From the NCBI RefSeq assembly GCF_016907275.1, contig NZ_JAFBBP010000001.1:868001-932000 (forward strand): a stretch of DNA of 64,000 nucleotides, in the 5' to 3' direction. This stretch comes from Micromonospora luteifusca (GTDB taxonomy: Bacteria; Actinomycetota; Actinomycetes; Mycobacteriales; Micromonosporaceae). The position numbers and the translations under genes were made by a program. This document shows positions 28,300 to 37,337 of this stretch, in pieces (positions within the stretch are counted from its first letter, which is position 1; each line of letters opens with the position of its first letter). The notes below the pieces were generated by a model. That model saw nothing but the letters and a program-made list of their open reading frames with translations, did no database searches and had not been told where the DNA came from.

Positions 28300-29375
28300 T
28301 GGGAACCGTGGCAGCGCACGGGCTGTGCAAGTCCTTCGGCAAAGTCCAGGCCCTGGACGGGGTGACGCTGGACGTGCCGGACGGCTCGTTCTTCGTCGTG
28401 CTCGGGCCCTCCGGGGCAGGCAAGACGACGACCCTGCGAGCGATCGCCGGCCTGGACAAGCTTGACGCCGGGTCGGTGCATCTGGACGGCAGGGACGCGA
28501 CCGGTGACACCCCGGCCGAACGCGACCTGGCCATGGTCTTCCAGAGCTACGCCCTCTACCCGCGACACACGGTGTACGACAACATCGCTTCGCCGCTGCG
28601 GGCACGCCGCCGTTCTTCGAGTGAGATCGCGGCTGCCGTCGAGCAGATGTCGAGCCTGCTGCACATCGAACGTCTGCTGCAGCGTCGTCCCGCGCAGTTG
28701 TCGGGCGGTGAGATGCAGCGTGTCGCCCTGGCCCGGGCGCTGGTCCGTCGCCCGCGCGCGTTTCTCATGGACGAGCCGCTGACGAACCTCGACCTCAAGC
28801 TCCGCGTCGAGATGCGCACCGAGCTCACCCGCATCCACCGGAGCCTCGGCGCAACCTTCGTCTACGTCACCAACGACCAGGTCGAGGCCCTGTCCATGGC
28901 CGACCAGGTCGCGGTCCTCAAGGAGGGGAAGGTGCAACAGGTCGGAACGCCGACCGAGGTGTACGAGCGTCCAGCCAACAAGTGGGTCGCCGGATTCGTC
29001 GGGAGCCCGCCGATCAGCCTGCTCCCCTGCCACGCCGAGGGAGATCGTCTGGTCGGTGCGGGAGGCTGGACGCTGCCGCGGCCCCGCTGGACCACGGCTG
29101 AGGACGGTCGTGCGCTGCTGCTGGGCTTGCGCGCGGAGGACCTGTCCGTCGAGCAGCGTGGGAACGCGTCGTTGTCGGGGGAGCTCTACGGGCTCGAGCC
29201 GCTCGGTGACCGAACGGTGGTCGACGTCCGAGTGGGGACGGAGATCCTCAAGGTCAAGGCACGACCCACCGTCACCGGTACGCCGGGCGAGCGGCTGCTT
29301 GTCACGGTCGACCTGGACCGTGCGCACCTGTTCGACGCGGGCACCGGGCTGTCGCTGTCCGAGGCCGGGCGGTAA
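28299..29375 (+). CDS. ABC ATPase 2, UgpC/MalK type with altered H-loop
   Basis: 358 residues: Walker A GPSGAGKTT, Q-loop VFQSYALYPR, signature LSGGEMQR, Walker B RAFLMDEPLTNLD. At the switch position the sequence reads YVTNDQVEAL: Asn replaces the His that most ABC ATPases need for hydrolysis. The regulatory domain follows (LGLRAEDLSV). Paired with ATPase 1 it would give one canonical and one weakened ATP site. Its start overlaps the ATPase 1 stop. Confidence 0.92.
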   Translation: MGTVAAHGLCKSFGKVQALDGVTLDVPDGSFFVVLGPSGAGKTTTLRAIAGLDKLDAGSVHLDGRDATGDTPAERDLAMVFQSYALYPRHTVYDNIASPLRARRRSSSEIAAAVEQMSSLLHIERLLQRRPAQLSGGEMQRVALARALVRRPRAFLMDEPLTNLDLKLRVEMRTELTRIHRSLGATFVYVTNDQVEALSMADQVAVLKEGKVQQVGTPTEVYERPANKWVAGFVGSPPISLLPCHAEGDRLVGAGGWTLPRPRWTTAEDGRALLLGLRAEDLSVEQRGNASLSGELYGLEPLGDRTVVDVRVGTEILKVKARPTVTGTPGERLLVTVDLDRAHLFDAGTGLSLSEAGR

Positions 29376-29651
29376 CCGCGCCGGGCGGCGACGGCACCAT
29401 GCGCCCGCACGCGGCAATCGGCCCTCGGCGGACCGTCACCAGTGAGCACGGCCCGACGACGCTGAGACAGCCGTGGCCCGAGAAGGCGATCGGTGGCACG
29501 GGCCATCGCCTGCAGACAGGGACAAGGCCACATTCGACCCGCTCGGCAACCTCGCCCCCGACGAGGGCGGGTGACCCGTCCGGCTATGCGCACAGCGCGA
29601 TCGCTGAGGCACCCCGCCGGACAGCACCAAGAAGATCACGGAGGCGACGCA

Positions 29652-31112
29652 ATGAGTGACCCGATGACAGTCCTGGCCCCCGAGCACCGGCGGCTCCGGA
29701 TCGGCGACGCCTGGCGCGACGCCGCAAGCGGAGCCACCTTTGCCGTCGAGGACCCGGCCACCGGCAAGACCATCGCCGAGGTGGCGGACGCCGACGTCGT
29801 TGACGGGCTCGCCGCTCTGGACGCGGCGAGCAAGGCGATGGCGGAGTGGGCGGCGACCCCGCCGCGGAAACGGTCAGAGTTGTTGACCGCGACGTACCGG
29901 GCACTGACCGACCGATCCGAGGACGTCGCCCGGCTGATAACGCTCGAGATGGGCAAGCCGCTCGCCGAAGCTCGGGCAGAGGTGGCCTACGGCGCCGAGT
30001 TCTTCCGTTGGTTCGCCGAGGAGGCGGTGCGCGTCGAGGGGCGCTACAGCACCGCTCCCGCAGGTGGATATCGCATCCTCACCGTGCCGAAGCCGGTCGG
30101 ACCGTGCGTCTTCGTGACGCCCTGGAACTTTCCGTTGGCCATGGGCGCCCGCAAGATCGCTCCGGCGCTGGCCGCGGGCTGCACGACGATCACCAAGCCA
30201 GCAGGCCAGACGCCACTCACCATGCTGCTCCTGGCCCGCATCATGGAGGAGGTCGGCGTTCCCCCGGGCGTCGTCAACGTGGTGACCACCAAGCGTTCCG
30301 GCACGGTCGTCTCGGCACTGCTGGCCGACAGGCGGACCCGCAAGCTCTCGTTCACCGGGTCCACCGAGGTCGGGCGCGTGCTGCTCCGACAGGCCGCGGA
30401 CAACGTGCTGCGTACGTCCATGGAACTGGGCGGCAACGCGGCCCTGATCGTGTGTGCGGACGCTGACCTGGACGTCGCGCTCGACGGTGCCATGGTGGCC
30501 AAGATGCGCAACATCGGGGAGTCCTGCATCGCGGCCAACCGGATCTACGTCGAGGAGCCGGTGCGCGAGGAGTTCACGGCGCGCTTCGCCGAGCGGATGG
30601 GCGCGCTTTCGGTGGGCCATGGTCTCGACGACGGCGTGGACGTCGGGGCGTTGATCGACGAGGCCTCGGTCACCAACATCGAAGAACTTGTCGCCGACGC
30701 GGTCGATCGCGGCGCCCGGGTCTTGGTGGGCGGCGAGCGTCCGGATGGGCCGGGCCACTTCTACCCGCCTACGGTCCTCGTCGACGTGCCCGACGATGCG
30801 CGGATGCTGGAAACGGAGATCTTCGGCCCGGTGGCGCCGATCATCTCGTTCACGTCCGACGACGAGGTGATGGCGAAGGCCAACGACACCGAGCACGGCC
30901 TGGTCGGATACATCTTCACCCGTGACCTCCAGCGGGCACTCCGGTTCACCGAAGGGCTGGAAACGGGGATGCTCGGCATCAACCGTGGTCTGATATCGGA
31001 CCCGTCAGCTCCGTTCGGAGGCGTGAAGCAGTCCGGAATCGGCAAGGAGGGGTCGCACGAGGGCATCCTCGAGTACCTCGACCTCACCTACGCGGCGATC
31101 GACCTACCGTGA
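29652..31112 (+). CDS. NAD(P)-dependent aldehyde dehydrogenase, succinate-semialdehyde-type
   Basis: 486-residue cytosolic enzyme oxidising an aldehyde to an acid. Motifs: TPWNFPLAMGARKIAPALAA (cofactor), FTGSTEVGRVLL, MELGGNAALIV with the general-base Glu, and the catalytic Cys292 in GESCIAANRI. The best general match is the GabD-like branch; real substrates in this branch vary. GGAGG precedes the start at good spacing. It lies 276 bases after the transporter and just before an alcohol dehydrogenase, so the pair could turn an imported alcohol into an acid in two steps. Confidence 0.92.
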   Translation: MSDPMTVLAPEHRRLRIGDAWRDAASGATFAVEDPATGKTIAEVADADVVDGLAALDAASKAMAEWAATPPRKRSELLTATYRALTDRSEDVARLITLEMGKPLAEARAEVAYGAEFFRWFAEEAVRVEGRYSTAPAGGYRILTVPKPVGPCVFVTPWNFPLAMGARKIAPALAAGCTTITKPAGQTPLTMLLLARIMEEVGVPPGVVNVVTTKRSGTVVSALLADRRTRKLSFTGSTEVGRVLLRQAADNVLRTSMELGGNAALIVCADADLDVALDGAMVAKMRNIGESCIAANRIYVEEPVREEFTARFAERMGALSVGHGLDDGVDVGALIDEASVTNIEELVADAVDRGARVLVGGERPDGPGHFYPPTVLVDVPDDARMLETEIFGPVAPIISFTSDDEVMAKANDTEHGLVGYIFTRDLQRALRFTEGLETGMLGINRGLISDPSAPFGGVKQSGIGKEGSHEGILEYLDLTYAAIDLP

Positions 31113-31241
31113 CGGGCCTGCTGCTCCGGCCGCCCGCCGAAAATCACCGGGCCCTGCGCACACACGACCTGACCGGCCTCCACCCGGCGGACAGGGACCC
31201 GGGCCAGCACATCGCCGCCGACGTTCCGGAGAGGCACTGAC

Positions 31242-32495
31242 ATGCTTGAGACCGTCCGCGGACCACGCCAGCTGATAGTGGGCGAAGGGGTCGCGCAGAA
31301 CATCCCACGAGTGGTGGCCGAGAGTGGCTCGCGAGTCCTCATCGTGACCGACCAGGTTCTTCTGGGGCAGCCGGGCGTGGCCGAGATCGTGGCCGCCGTA
31401 CGGGAGAAGGTCAAGGTCGTCGAGGTGTTTGCCGACGCGACTCCAGACGTGCCACTCGCCGATGTCGCCCTGGCCGTCTCGGTCGCCGCCGAGGTGGACG
31501 CCGACGTGATCCTCGCAATCGGGGGTGGCACGGTGATCGACCTCGCCAAAATCGTCGGCGTCATCCGACGCCACGGTGGGACGCCACGCGACTTCTACGG
31601 CGAGTCGAAGGTGCCGGGGCCGACGATGCCTCTCGTCGCGGTCCCGACGACGTCAGGCACCGGCTCCGAGCTCACACCCGTCTCGGTGTTGACCGACCCG
31701 GACCGCGAGCTGAAGGTGGGGGTCTCCAGCGTCCACATCGTGCCCGACTTCGCCATCGTCGACCCCGAACTCACCTACACCTGCCCTGCGACCGTCACCG
31801 CCCACTCCGGCATCGACGCGTTTTGTCACGCGGTGGAGAGCTACACCGCGCGACCCCGGGCCCACGGACCACGCGACCCGGTGGAGCAGGTGTTCCTCGG
31901 CCGCAACCCGATCACCGACCACTACGCACTCCGTGCCGCGGAGCGGATCGCCCGTAGCTTGCGTCGTGCGGTCAGGGACGGAGGCGACACGGACGCGCGC
32001 GCGGACATGTCCTATGGGTCCATGCTCGCCGGGCTGGCATTTTCCCACGCGGGCAACGCGGCCCCGCACGCTCTCCAGTACCCCATCGGCGCAGCCACGC
32101 ACACGCCGCACGGCCTGGGCGTCGGGCTGCTACTGCCCTACGCACTGGACGCGGCCAGGGATGCCATCGGCGACCGGTTGGCCATCCTCGCCGGGGTGTG
32201 CGGGCTCGACGTGACCGACGCCTCGGAGGCCGAGGCCGCAGATACATTCCTCACCTGGCTCGACGGGCTCCTTGCCGACATCGGCATCCCTCCCACCTTG
32301 GCGGACATCGGCGTGGCACGCGCGGACCTCCCGCGCTTCGCGGAGATGGCCAGTGGCGTCACCCGCTTAATCCAGAACCATCCAGGCCCGACCGACACCG
32401 CCAGCCTGACCGCGATCCTCGAAGCGGCCTGGACCGGGGACCGGACCCGACACCTCCTGACTCCGAGCAGAGGCAGTGACCGGCCTTTCACATGA
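31242..32495 (+). CDS. Iron-containing (group III) alcohol dehydrogenase
   Basis: 417 residues. The dinucleotide region is AIGGGTVIDLAKIVGV and TTSGTGSELTPVSVL; the metal site uses Asp in SGIDAFCHAVESY and His residues of NAAPHALQYP and THTPHGLGVG. Members oxidise primary alcohols, diols, lactaldehyde or hydroxybutyrate, or act as maleylacetate reductases. GGAG lies nine bases ahead of the ATG. As the last gene after ABC uptake and aldehyde dehydrogenase, it probably makes the aldehyde substrate of that enzyme. Confidence 0.92.
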   Translation: MLETVRGPRQLIVGEGVAQNIPRVVAESGSRVLIVTDQVLLGQPGVAEIVAAVREKVKVVEVFADATPDVPLADVALAVSVAAEVDADVILAIGGGTVIDLAKIVGVIRRHGGTPRDFYGESKVPGPTMPLVAVPTTSGTGSELTPVSVLTDPDRELKVGVSSVHIVPDFAIVDPELTYTCPATVTAHSGIDAFCHAVESYTARPRAHGPRDPVEQVFLGRNPITDHYALRAAERIARSLRRAVRDGGDTDARADMSYGSMLAGLAFSHAGNAAPHALQYPIGAATHTPHGLGVGLLLPYALDAARDAIGDRLAILAGVCGLDVTDASEAEAADTFLTWLDGLLADIGIPPTLADIGVARADLPRFAEMASGVTRLIQNHPGPTDTASLTAILEAAWTGDRTRHLLTPSRGSDRPFT

Positions 32496-33157
32496 CGACG
32501 AGTTCCCTACGCCAACCGGGGTGTCGGAATGGTCGGCTACGCCATCGCGTCCGACGTCGCAGCCCTCCTCGGCAACTGCCCGACAGTGTGGCGGCGGACT
32601 TATCGGTGAGAGCCGCTCGTACCGATCCGAAGCTGCCACTGGCACGGCAGGATGCTGCACCGACTCTCACCTGCGGCAACATCGAGCCGCAGGCGGGGGT
32701 GGGTGCAGTTGGGCCCCGTTCGATGCCGTTGGACGCAGTTCAAGGCCGTTCAGGGCACCCTGTTGCTCCCCACCTGCTCCCCCGATCCCCGGCTCGTGAC
32801 TAGGCTGCGGCCGCCGACCGGCGGACGCATTAACCTCGGAGGCCAGCCTGCCCAACGTGCGGCGCCGGTACCGCACGTCACTGACCCAGGGATGGCAGCA
32901 CCGTTCGAGCCGGGCCAGGCTCCGGGGAGCCCGCTCATCGTGAGCGGGCTCCCGAAACGGCTCAACCGGGGCCTAACACTTCAGCTGCAATCGCCCGGAC
33001 CGCGGCAGATCAGGTCTGATCGAGCTGTGCCTGTCTCCAGCTGGGCGTTACCGCCGGTAGCGCGCGCTCGGCGGCAGATGGAAGCGGGCTCCTTCGACTT
33101 CGCAGCCAGTCCGACAGGGCCTGGCGTCCCGGAGCCGGGTCTGCGTCGGTGCGTCGC
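32496..33157. other. Convergent intergenic region, no gene supported
   Basis: 662 bases between the alcohol dehydrogenase and an SDR gene on the other strand. Frames on both strands lack family similarity. The one clear element is a 13-bp hairpin at 32925-32953, listed separately. Confidence 0.5.
32925..32953. terminator. Strong bidirectional hairpin terminator
   Basis: Perfect 13-bp stem (GGGAGCCCGCTCA with TGAGCGGGCTCCC) closed by the 3-base loop TCG, between two converging transcription units and 430 bases beyond the alcohol dehydrogenase stop. No U tract. Confidence 0.75.
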
Positions 33158-33907
33158 CTACAGCAGGGCGCCGCCGGTAACGTCGATCCACTGGCCGGTT
33201 ATCCAGCGGCTGTCGTTCGAGGCGAGGAAGGCAACCGTGTCGGCGACGTCCTCCGGGGTGCCGATCCGACCCATCGGCGACAGCGATGCCAGCCAGGTCA
33301 ACGCCTCGCCGACGAGTCTTCCCTGGTGCATGTCGGTGTCGATGACGCCGGGAGCCACGGTGTTGACCGTGATGCCCCGCAGCCCCAGCTGCTTGCCCAG
33401 TGTCGCGGTCAGCACGTCCATGGCGCTTTTTGACATGGCGTAGGAAATCGATCGCGACATCGATGAGCCGTGGGTCAGCATCGTGGAGATGTTGATGATC
33501 CGACCGCCGTCGCGCAGCCGGCGCAGGCCGTGCTGGGTGACGAAGAACGGCGCGGTGGTGTTGACCGCGATGAGGCGGGCGAACGTTGCCCGGCCCACGT
33601 CCTGGATCTCCGCCTGGTCGCCCAGGATCCCGGCGTTGTTCACCAGGATGTCGAGGCTGTCGGCGTTGGCGTCGAAGTTGGCCCACAGCGTCTCGGCGTC
33701 GCCGTCCACACCGAACTCGGCATGAACGGTGAAGGCGTTCCCGCCGGCCGCCTCGATCGCCGCGACGGTCTGCGTGGCCGCCGCCTCGTTGCTGCCGTAG
33801 TGCACCGCGACGCGGGCGCCGTCGCGACCCAGCCGGGTCGCGATCGCCCGGCCGATGCCTCGGCTGCCGCCGGTCACCAGGGCCGTCTTTCCGGTAAGTG
33901 TGGTCAT
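33158..33907 (-). CDS. Short-chain dehydrogenase/reductase
   Basis: 249-residue classical SDR, FabG-like: cofactor motif TGGSRGIG (residues 13-20), NNAG (about 90-93), the catalytic Ser-Tyr-Lys seen as INISTM and SYAMSKSAM, and APGVIDTDM after the active site. It would reduce a ketone or oxidise an alcohol with NADP(H). It is last in a three-gene unit behind an MFS pump and an FMN reductase, both under a divergent TetR gene. Confidence 0.92.
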   Translation of the reverse strand: MTTLTGKTALVTGGSRGIGRAIATRLGRDGARVAVHYGSNEAAATQTVAAIEAAGGNAFTVHAEFGVDGDAETLWANFDANADSLDILVNNAGILGDQAEIQDVGRATFARLIAVNTTAPFFVTQHGLRRLRDGGRIINISTMLTHGSSMSRSISYAMSKSAMDVLTATLGKQLGLRGITVNTVAPGVIDTDMHQGRLVGEALTWLASLSPMGRIGTPEDVADTVAFLASNDSRWITGQWIDVTGGALL

Positions 33908-33935
33908 GTCTGGTACGCCCCTCGTGCGGTTCTGG

Positions 33936-34523
33936 TCAGACCTGGTACGGGGTGGTGGTCTTGGCGTCCTTGAGTACCCGCGCCCACCAGGTGACCTGGT
34001 CGAGCAGGGTCTTGGCCGCAGTGGCGGGGCCGTGCGGATCCCTGGGCCGGCCGTCGCCGTCGAACTGCTCCCAGGCGCTGTGGAAGCTGACCGTGTCGCG
34101 GGTGGTGACGGCGTGCAGTTCGGCGAAGACGACGCGCAGGTGTTCCACGGCCCGCAGGCCGCCGGAGAGCCCGCCGTAGGACACGAACGCGACCGGCTTG
34201 GCGTGGAACTGCACGTTGTGCCAGTCGATGACGCTCTTCAACGCAGCCGGGTAGCTGTGGTTGTACTCCGGGGTGACCACGACGAAGGCGTCGGCGGCGT
34301 CCAGCCGTGGCGTCAGGCCGCTGAGCGCCTCCAGCGTGTGCGCTGGCGGCGACATGGTCGGGGCGGCCGAGCCGATCGGCACGTCGGCCAGGTCGACCAG
34401 ATCGACCCTGACGTCGTCGCGGCCTTCGGCCTCACCAACGAACCAGTTGGCGACGGTCGGGCCGAAGCGTCCGTCGCGGACGCTGCCAATGATGACGGCG
34501 AGTTGCAGGCGGTGCTCAGACAT
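33936..34523 (-). CDS. NAD(P)H-dependent FMN reductase (flavodoxin-like)
   Basis: 195 residues: IIGSVRDGRFG binds the FMN phosphate, and TPEYNHSYPAALKSVIDWH is the family signature around the flavin. It reduces FMN or quinone-like compounds. Its ATG overlaps the last eight bases of the MFS gene, so both are coupled. An efflux pump with two oxidoreductases suggests defence against a redox-active or quinone-type compound (inference). Confidence 0.9.
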   Translation of the reverse strand: MSEHRLQLAVIIGSVRDGRFGPTVANWFVGEAEGRDDVRVDLVDLADVPIGSAAPTMSPPAHTLEALSGLTPRLDAADAFVVVTPEYNHSYPAALKSVIDWHNVQFHAKPVAFVSYGGLSGGLRAVEHLRVVFAELHAVTTRDTVSFHSAWEQFDGDGRPRDPHGPATAAKTLLDQVTWWARVLKDAKTTTPYQV

Positions 34524-36048
34524 GGTGCTCCTCAAGGGTGGGAATGGGCTCGGAACGGGTGGACTGGGGGGTGGTGCCGCCGCGCAGGGCGGTCTCGCGG
34601 ATGAACCAGGCCAGGACGAAGGCGATGGTGCCGAGGGCCAAGCCGGCGGCGGCCATGCCGTGCACGCCATCGGTGACGCCGGCACGGATCGCGTCCTGCG
34701 CCATGTCGGGCAGCCGATGCACGGCATCGACGGTCAGCTCGCCGTCGGCGAGGATCCGGCCGGCCGGCTCGCCGCCGAGGCGGTCCTCGATGGTGGTTGC
34801 CAACCGGCTGGTATAGAGGGCACCGAGCATGGCGGCGCCCAACGAGGCACCCATGGTGTGCCAGAGCGTGACCGAGCCGCTGGCCGCGCCCATGTCGCGG
34901 GGCGGCGCGCTGTTGATGGTGATGATCGTGGTGCTCTGCATGATGAAACCCACCCCAGCTCCGCCGAGCAGGGTGAGCGCCGAGGCGAGGGCCAGGTTGG
35001 TGTCAGGCTCGAGGACGAACAGCGTCAGCATGCCGACGGTCAGCACCGCGCCACCGAGGATCGCCAGGCCGCGGTACCGGCCGGTGCGGGAGATGATCTG
35101 TCCGCTGGCGACCGACACCGCCACCATGCCGAGCATCGCGGGTAGGATCAGCAGGCCACTGGCAGTCGGTGAGGCACCCTTCGCCAACTGCATATACAGC
35201 GGCAGGAAGGCGGCGAAGACCATCATCGCGGCGCCTGCCGTCAGGCGCAGGATCTGGGCCAGGGTGAAGCTTCGGTCGGCGAACAGCCGTAGCGGCACGA
35301 TGGGTTCGACGGCCTGCTGCTCCACCCGCACGAAGGTCGCCAGCGCCAGCAGCGCGGTCGCGGCCAGCCCGAGGATCGGTGCCGAGGTCCAGGTGTACCG
35401 GGTGCCGACCCAGCTCGCCAGCAGGCTCAGCGCCACGAGGACGACGGTCAGCAGGAGTGCCCCCATGGTGTCGATGCGGGCGCTGATCCGCCGTGCTTCC
35501 AGCCGTATCGTTGTCACGATGAGCAGCGCGGCGACGGCGCCAACCGGCAGGTTGATGTAAAAGGCCCACCGCCAGCTCAGCTGCTCGGTAAACACGCCGC
35601 CGAGCAGCGGCCCGGCGATGAGGGCAACCGGCATGATCACGCCGAACAGGCCCATCAGCCGGGCACTCTGCCGGGGCGGAACGAGCTCGGCGATGAGCGC
35701 CAGGGCACCGACCATGAGGCCGCCGCCGCCCAGGCCCTGGACCACCCGGAAGGCGATGAGCTGCCACATTTCCTGGGACACCCCGGCCAGCGCCGAACCG
35801 AGCAGGAACACCGCGATCGCCGATAGGTAGGCCGGCCTACGCCCGAACAGGTCCCCGAGCTTGCCCCAGATCGGCGTCGCCGCGGCCATCGGGACCAGGT
35901 AGGCGGTCATCACCCAGGAGAAGTCCTGCGCCCCGCCCAGGTCACCGACGATGACCGGCAGCGCGGGCCCCAGCATCATCCCGTCAAGCGGAGCCATGAT
36001 CATGCCGAGGATCACCCCGATCACACCCATGTAAAGACGTCGGCTCAC
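34516..36048 (-). CDS. MFS drug:H+ antiporter, 14-TMS DHA2 type
   Basis: 510 residues with about 14 helices. Motif D1 (MAPLDGMMLGPALPVIVGDL), motif A (GKLGDLFGRRPAYL) and motif C-like AGPLLGGVF mark a multidrug exporter. GTG at 36048 follows GAGG at short spacing; the frame upstream to 36156 crosses the operators. It is divergent from a TetR gene and translationally coupled to the FMN reductase. Confidence 0.92.
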   Translation of the reverse strand: MSRRLYMGVIGVILGMIMAPLDGMMLGPALPVIVGDLGGAQDFSWVMTAYLVPMAAATPIWGKLGDLFGRRPAYLSAIAVFLLGSALAGVSQEMWQLIAFRVVQGLGGGGLMVGALALIAELVPPRQSARLMGLFGVIMPVALIAGPLLGGVFTEQLSWRWAFYINLPVGAVAALLIVTTIRLEARRISARIDTMGALLLTVVLVALSLLASWVGTRYTWTSAPILGLAATALLALATFVRVEQQAVEPIVPLRLFADRSFTLAQILRLTAGAAMMVFAAFLPLYMQLAKGASPTASGLLILPAMLGMVAVSVASGQIISRTGRYRGLAILGGAVLTVGMLTLFVLEPDTNLALASALTLLGGAGVGFIMQSTTIITINSAPPRDMGAASGSVTLWHTMGASLGAAMLGALYTSRLATTIEDRLGGEPAGRILADGELTVDAVHRLPDMAQDAIRAGVTDGVHGMAAAGLALGTIAFVLAWFIRETALRGGTTPQSTRSEPIPTLEEHHV

Positions 36049-36064
36049 GGTCCTCACTCCAATC

Positions 36065-36113
36065 GCGTACGTCGTACCCAAAATGAAGCTAGCCATTCGA
36101 GTACGATGTACGC
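36065..36113. promoter_or_regulatory. Paired TetR operators in the divergent promoter
   Basis: GCGTACGTCGTAC (36065-36077) and GTACGATGTACGC (36101-36113) form a 13-bp inverted repeat with one mismatch, 23 bases apart. Each arm also contains GTAC-N3-GTAC. The pair lies between the MFS and TetR starts and is well placed to repress both. Confidence 0.65.
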
Positions 36114-36130
36114 AAGAGAGGGGGTGTGAC

Positions 36131-36913
36131 GTGTCGAACGCCAGCAGCGTCAGCATCTGGATGCGGCCGGAACAGGTGCAGAGGTCCGGACCCGGCCGGC
36201 GCCCCGGCTACAGCCGGGCGCAGATCACCGCGACCGCCATCCGCATCGCCGATGCCGATGGCCTGGACGCCACCACGATGCGCCGCATCGGCCAAGAGCT
36301 GGGCACCGGCGCGATGTCGCTGTATCGGTACGTGCCCAAACGCGACGACCTCATCGACCTCATGGTCGACGCCGTCGGCGGCGAGATTGAACTGCCCGAC
36401 CGGCCCAGCGGCGACTGGCGCATCGACCTGTCCCTGGTGGCACACCAGACCCGCGCCGTCGGGTTGCGCCACCCCTGGCAGGTCACCCTCGCCCGGCGCC
36501 CCACCCTCGGCCCCAACTCACTGCGCGTCTACGACTTCGCCCTCAGCGCCCTCGACGGGTTCGGTTTGCACATCGACGCGATGACAACACTGAGCAACAT
36601 GGTGGGCAACTACGTCAACAATGCCGTCCGCGACGAGATCGGCTGGCTGGAGCACGCGCGGCACACCGGCATGGACCGCGGCCAGTGGATGGCCGAGTAC
36701 GTCGGACCGTACGTCAGCCAGGTGGTCGCGTCCGGCAAGTACCCAATGTTCACCCGCAACGTCCTTGAGGGCAGGCTGTCGCACCAGCCGCCCGACGAGC
36801 GCTTCCAGTACGGACTCGACCACGTCCTCAACGCCATCGCCGCTGTCCTGCCCGACCCACCCACCCGACGGGCACCCGATGCCGGCCGTGCCACCACACC
36901 AGATGCGAGCTGA
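36131..36913 (+). CDS. TetR-family repressor
   Basis: 260 residues. The helix-turn-helix ATTMRRIGQELGTGAMSLYR (about residues 52-71) is followed by VPKRDDLIDLMVDAV and a TetR_C domain typical of drug-efflux repressors. The GTG at 36131 has GAGGGGG upstream. It controls the divergent MFS/FMN-reductase/SDR unit by position. The last 20 residues are low-complexity. Confidence 0.92.
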   Translation: MSNASSVSIWMRPEQVQRSGPGRRPGYSRAQITATAIRIADADGLDATTMRRIGQELGTGAMSLYRYVPKRDDLIDLMVDAVGGEIELPDRPSGDWRIDLSLVAHQTRAVGLRHPWQVTLARRPTLGPNSLRVYDFALSALDGFGLHIDAMTTLSNMVGNYVNNAVRDEIGWLEHARHTGMDRGQWMAEYVGPYVSQVVASGKYPMFTRNVLEGRLSHQPPDERFQYGLDHVLNAIAAVLPDPPTRRAPDAGRATTPDAS

Positions 36914-37337
36914 CAGCGCCGATCACCGGTCAGCATCGGCGACCCAGAAAGACCTGCTTCAACTCCACATTGCCGCGCTCCACTCGATCGAGCGCCGAGA
37001 TCCCGCGCAGCTCGTTGTCCTGGACCGGCGATGTCTTTCGGCATCCGCTCATCGACATGTGCGGACGCCGCCCTACCGCCTCCCCGGGGCACCAGCGCTG
37101 ACGCCTTCGGGCCCACTTGACCTACTCACACTCCCTCACCAGCCACTATTGACAGCGTTCGACGTCCGCTCGGTGCCGCTGAGCACTCCGCGGTGAAACA
37201 GGACGCCGCACCGACTCCGTGGTCGCATCGGTCGACCGGGGAGCACGCCCACCGCCGCCGCGCCTTGTCAGCGGCTAGAAGCGTGCACCTGATTGCGGCG
37301 GCAACGCTCGCACGATGATCAGCTACGCTGCGACACC
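36914..37337. other. Intergenic region holding repeat copy A
   Basis: 424 bases, no gene supported. The structured repeat at 37054-37111 (listed separately) is the only recognisable element. A possible -10 (TACGCT, about 37324) lies just before the next gene. Confidence 0.5.
37054..37111 (+). repeat. Dispersed structured repeat, copy A
   Basis: 58-bp unit opening GACATGTGCGGACGCCG and ending GCTGACGCCTTCGGG, with CTCCCCGGGG in the middle. The upstream flank GGCATCCGC pairs with the unit's GCGGACGCC (8 of 9) to form a hairpin with a 12-base loop. Three further copies in the same orientation lie at 37959, 50502 and 51465. Confidence 0.75.
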
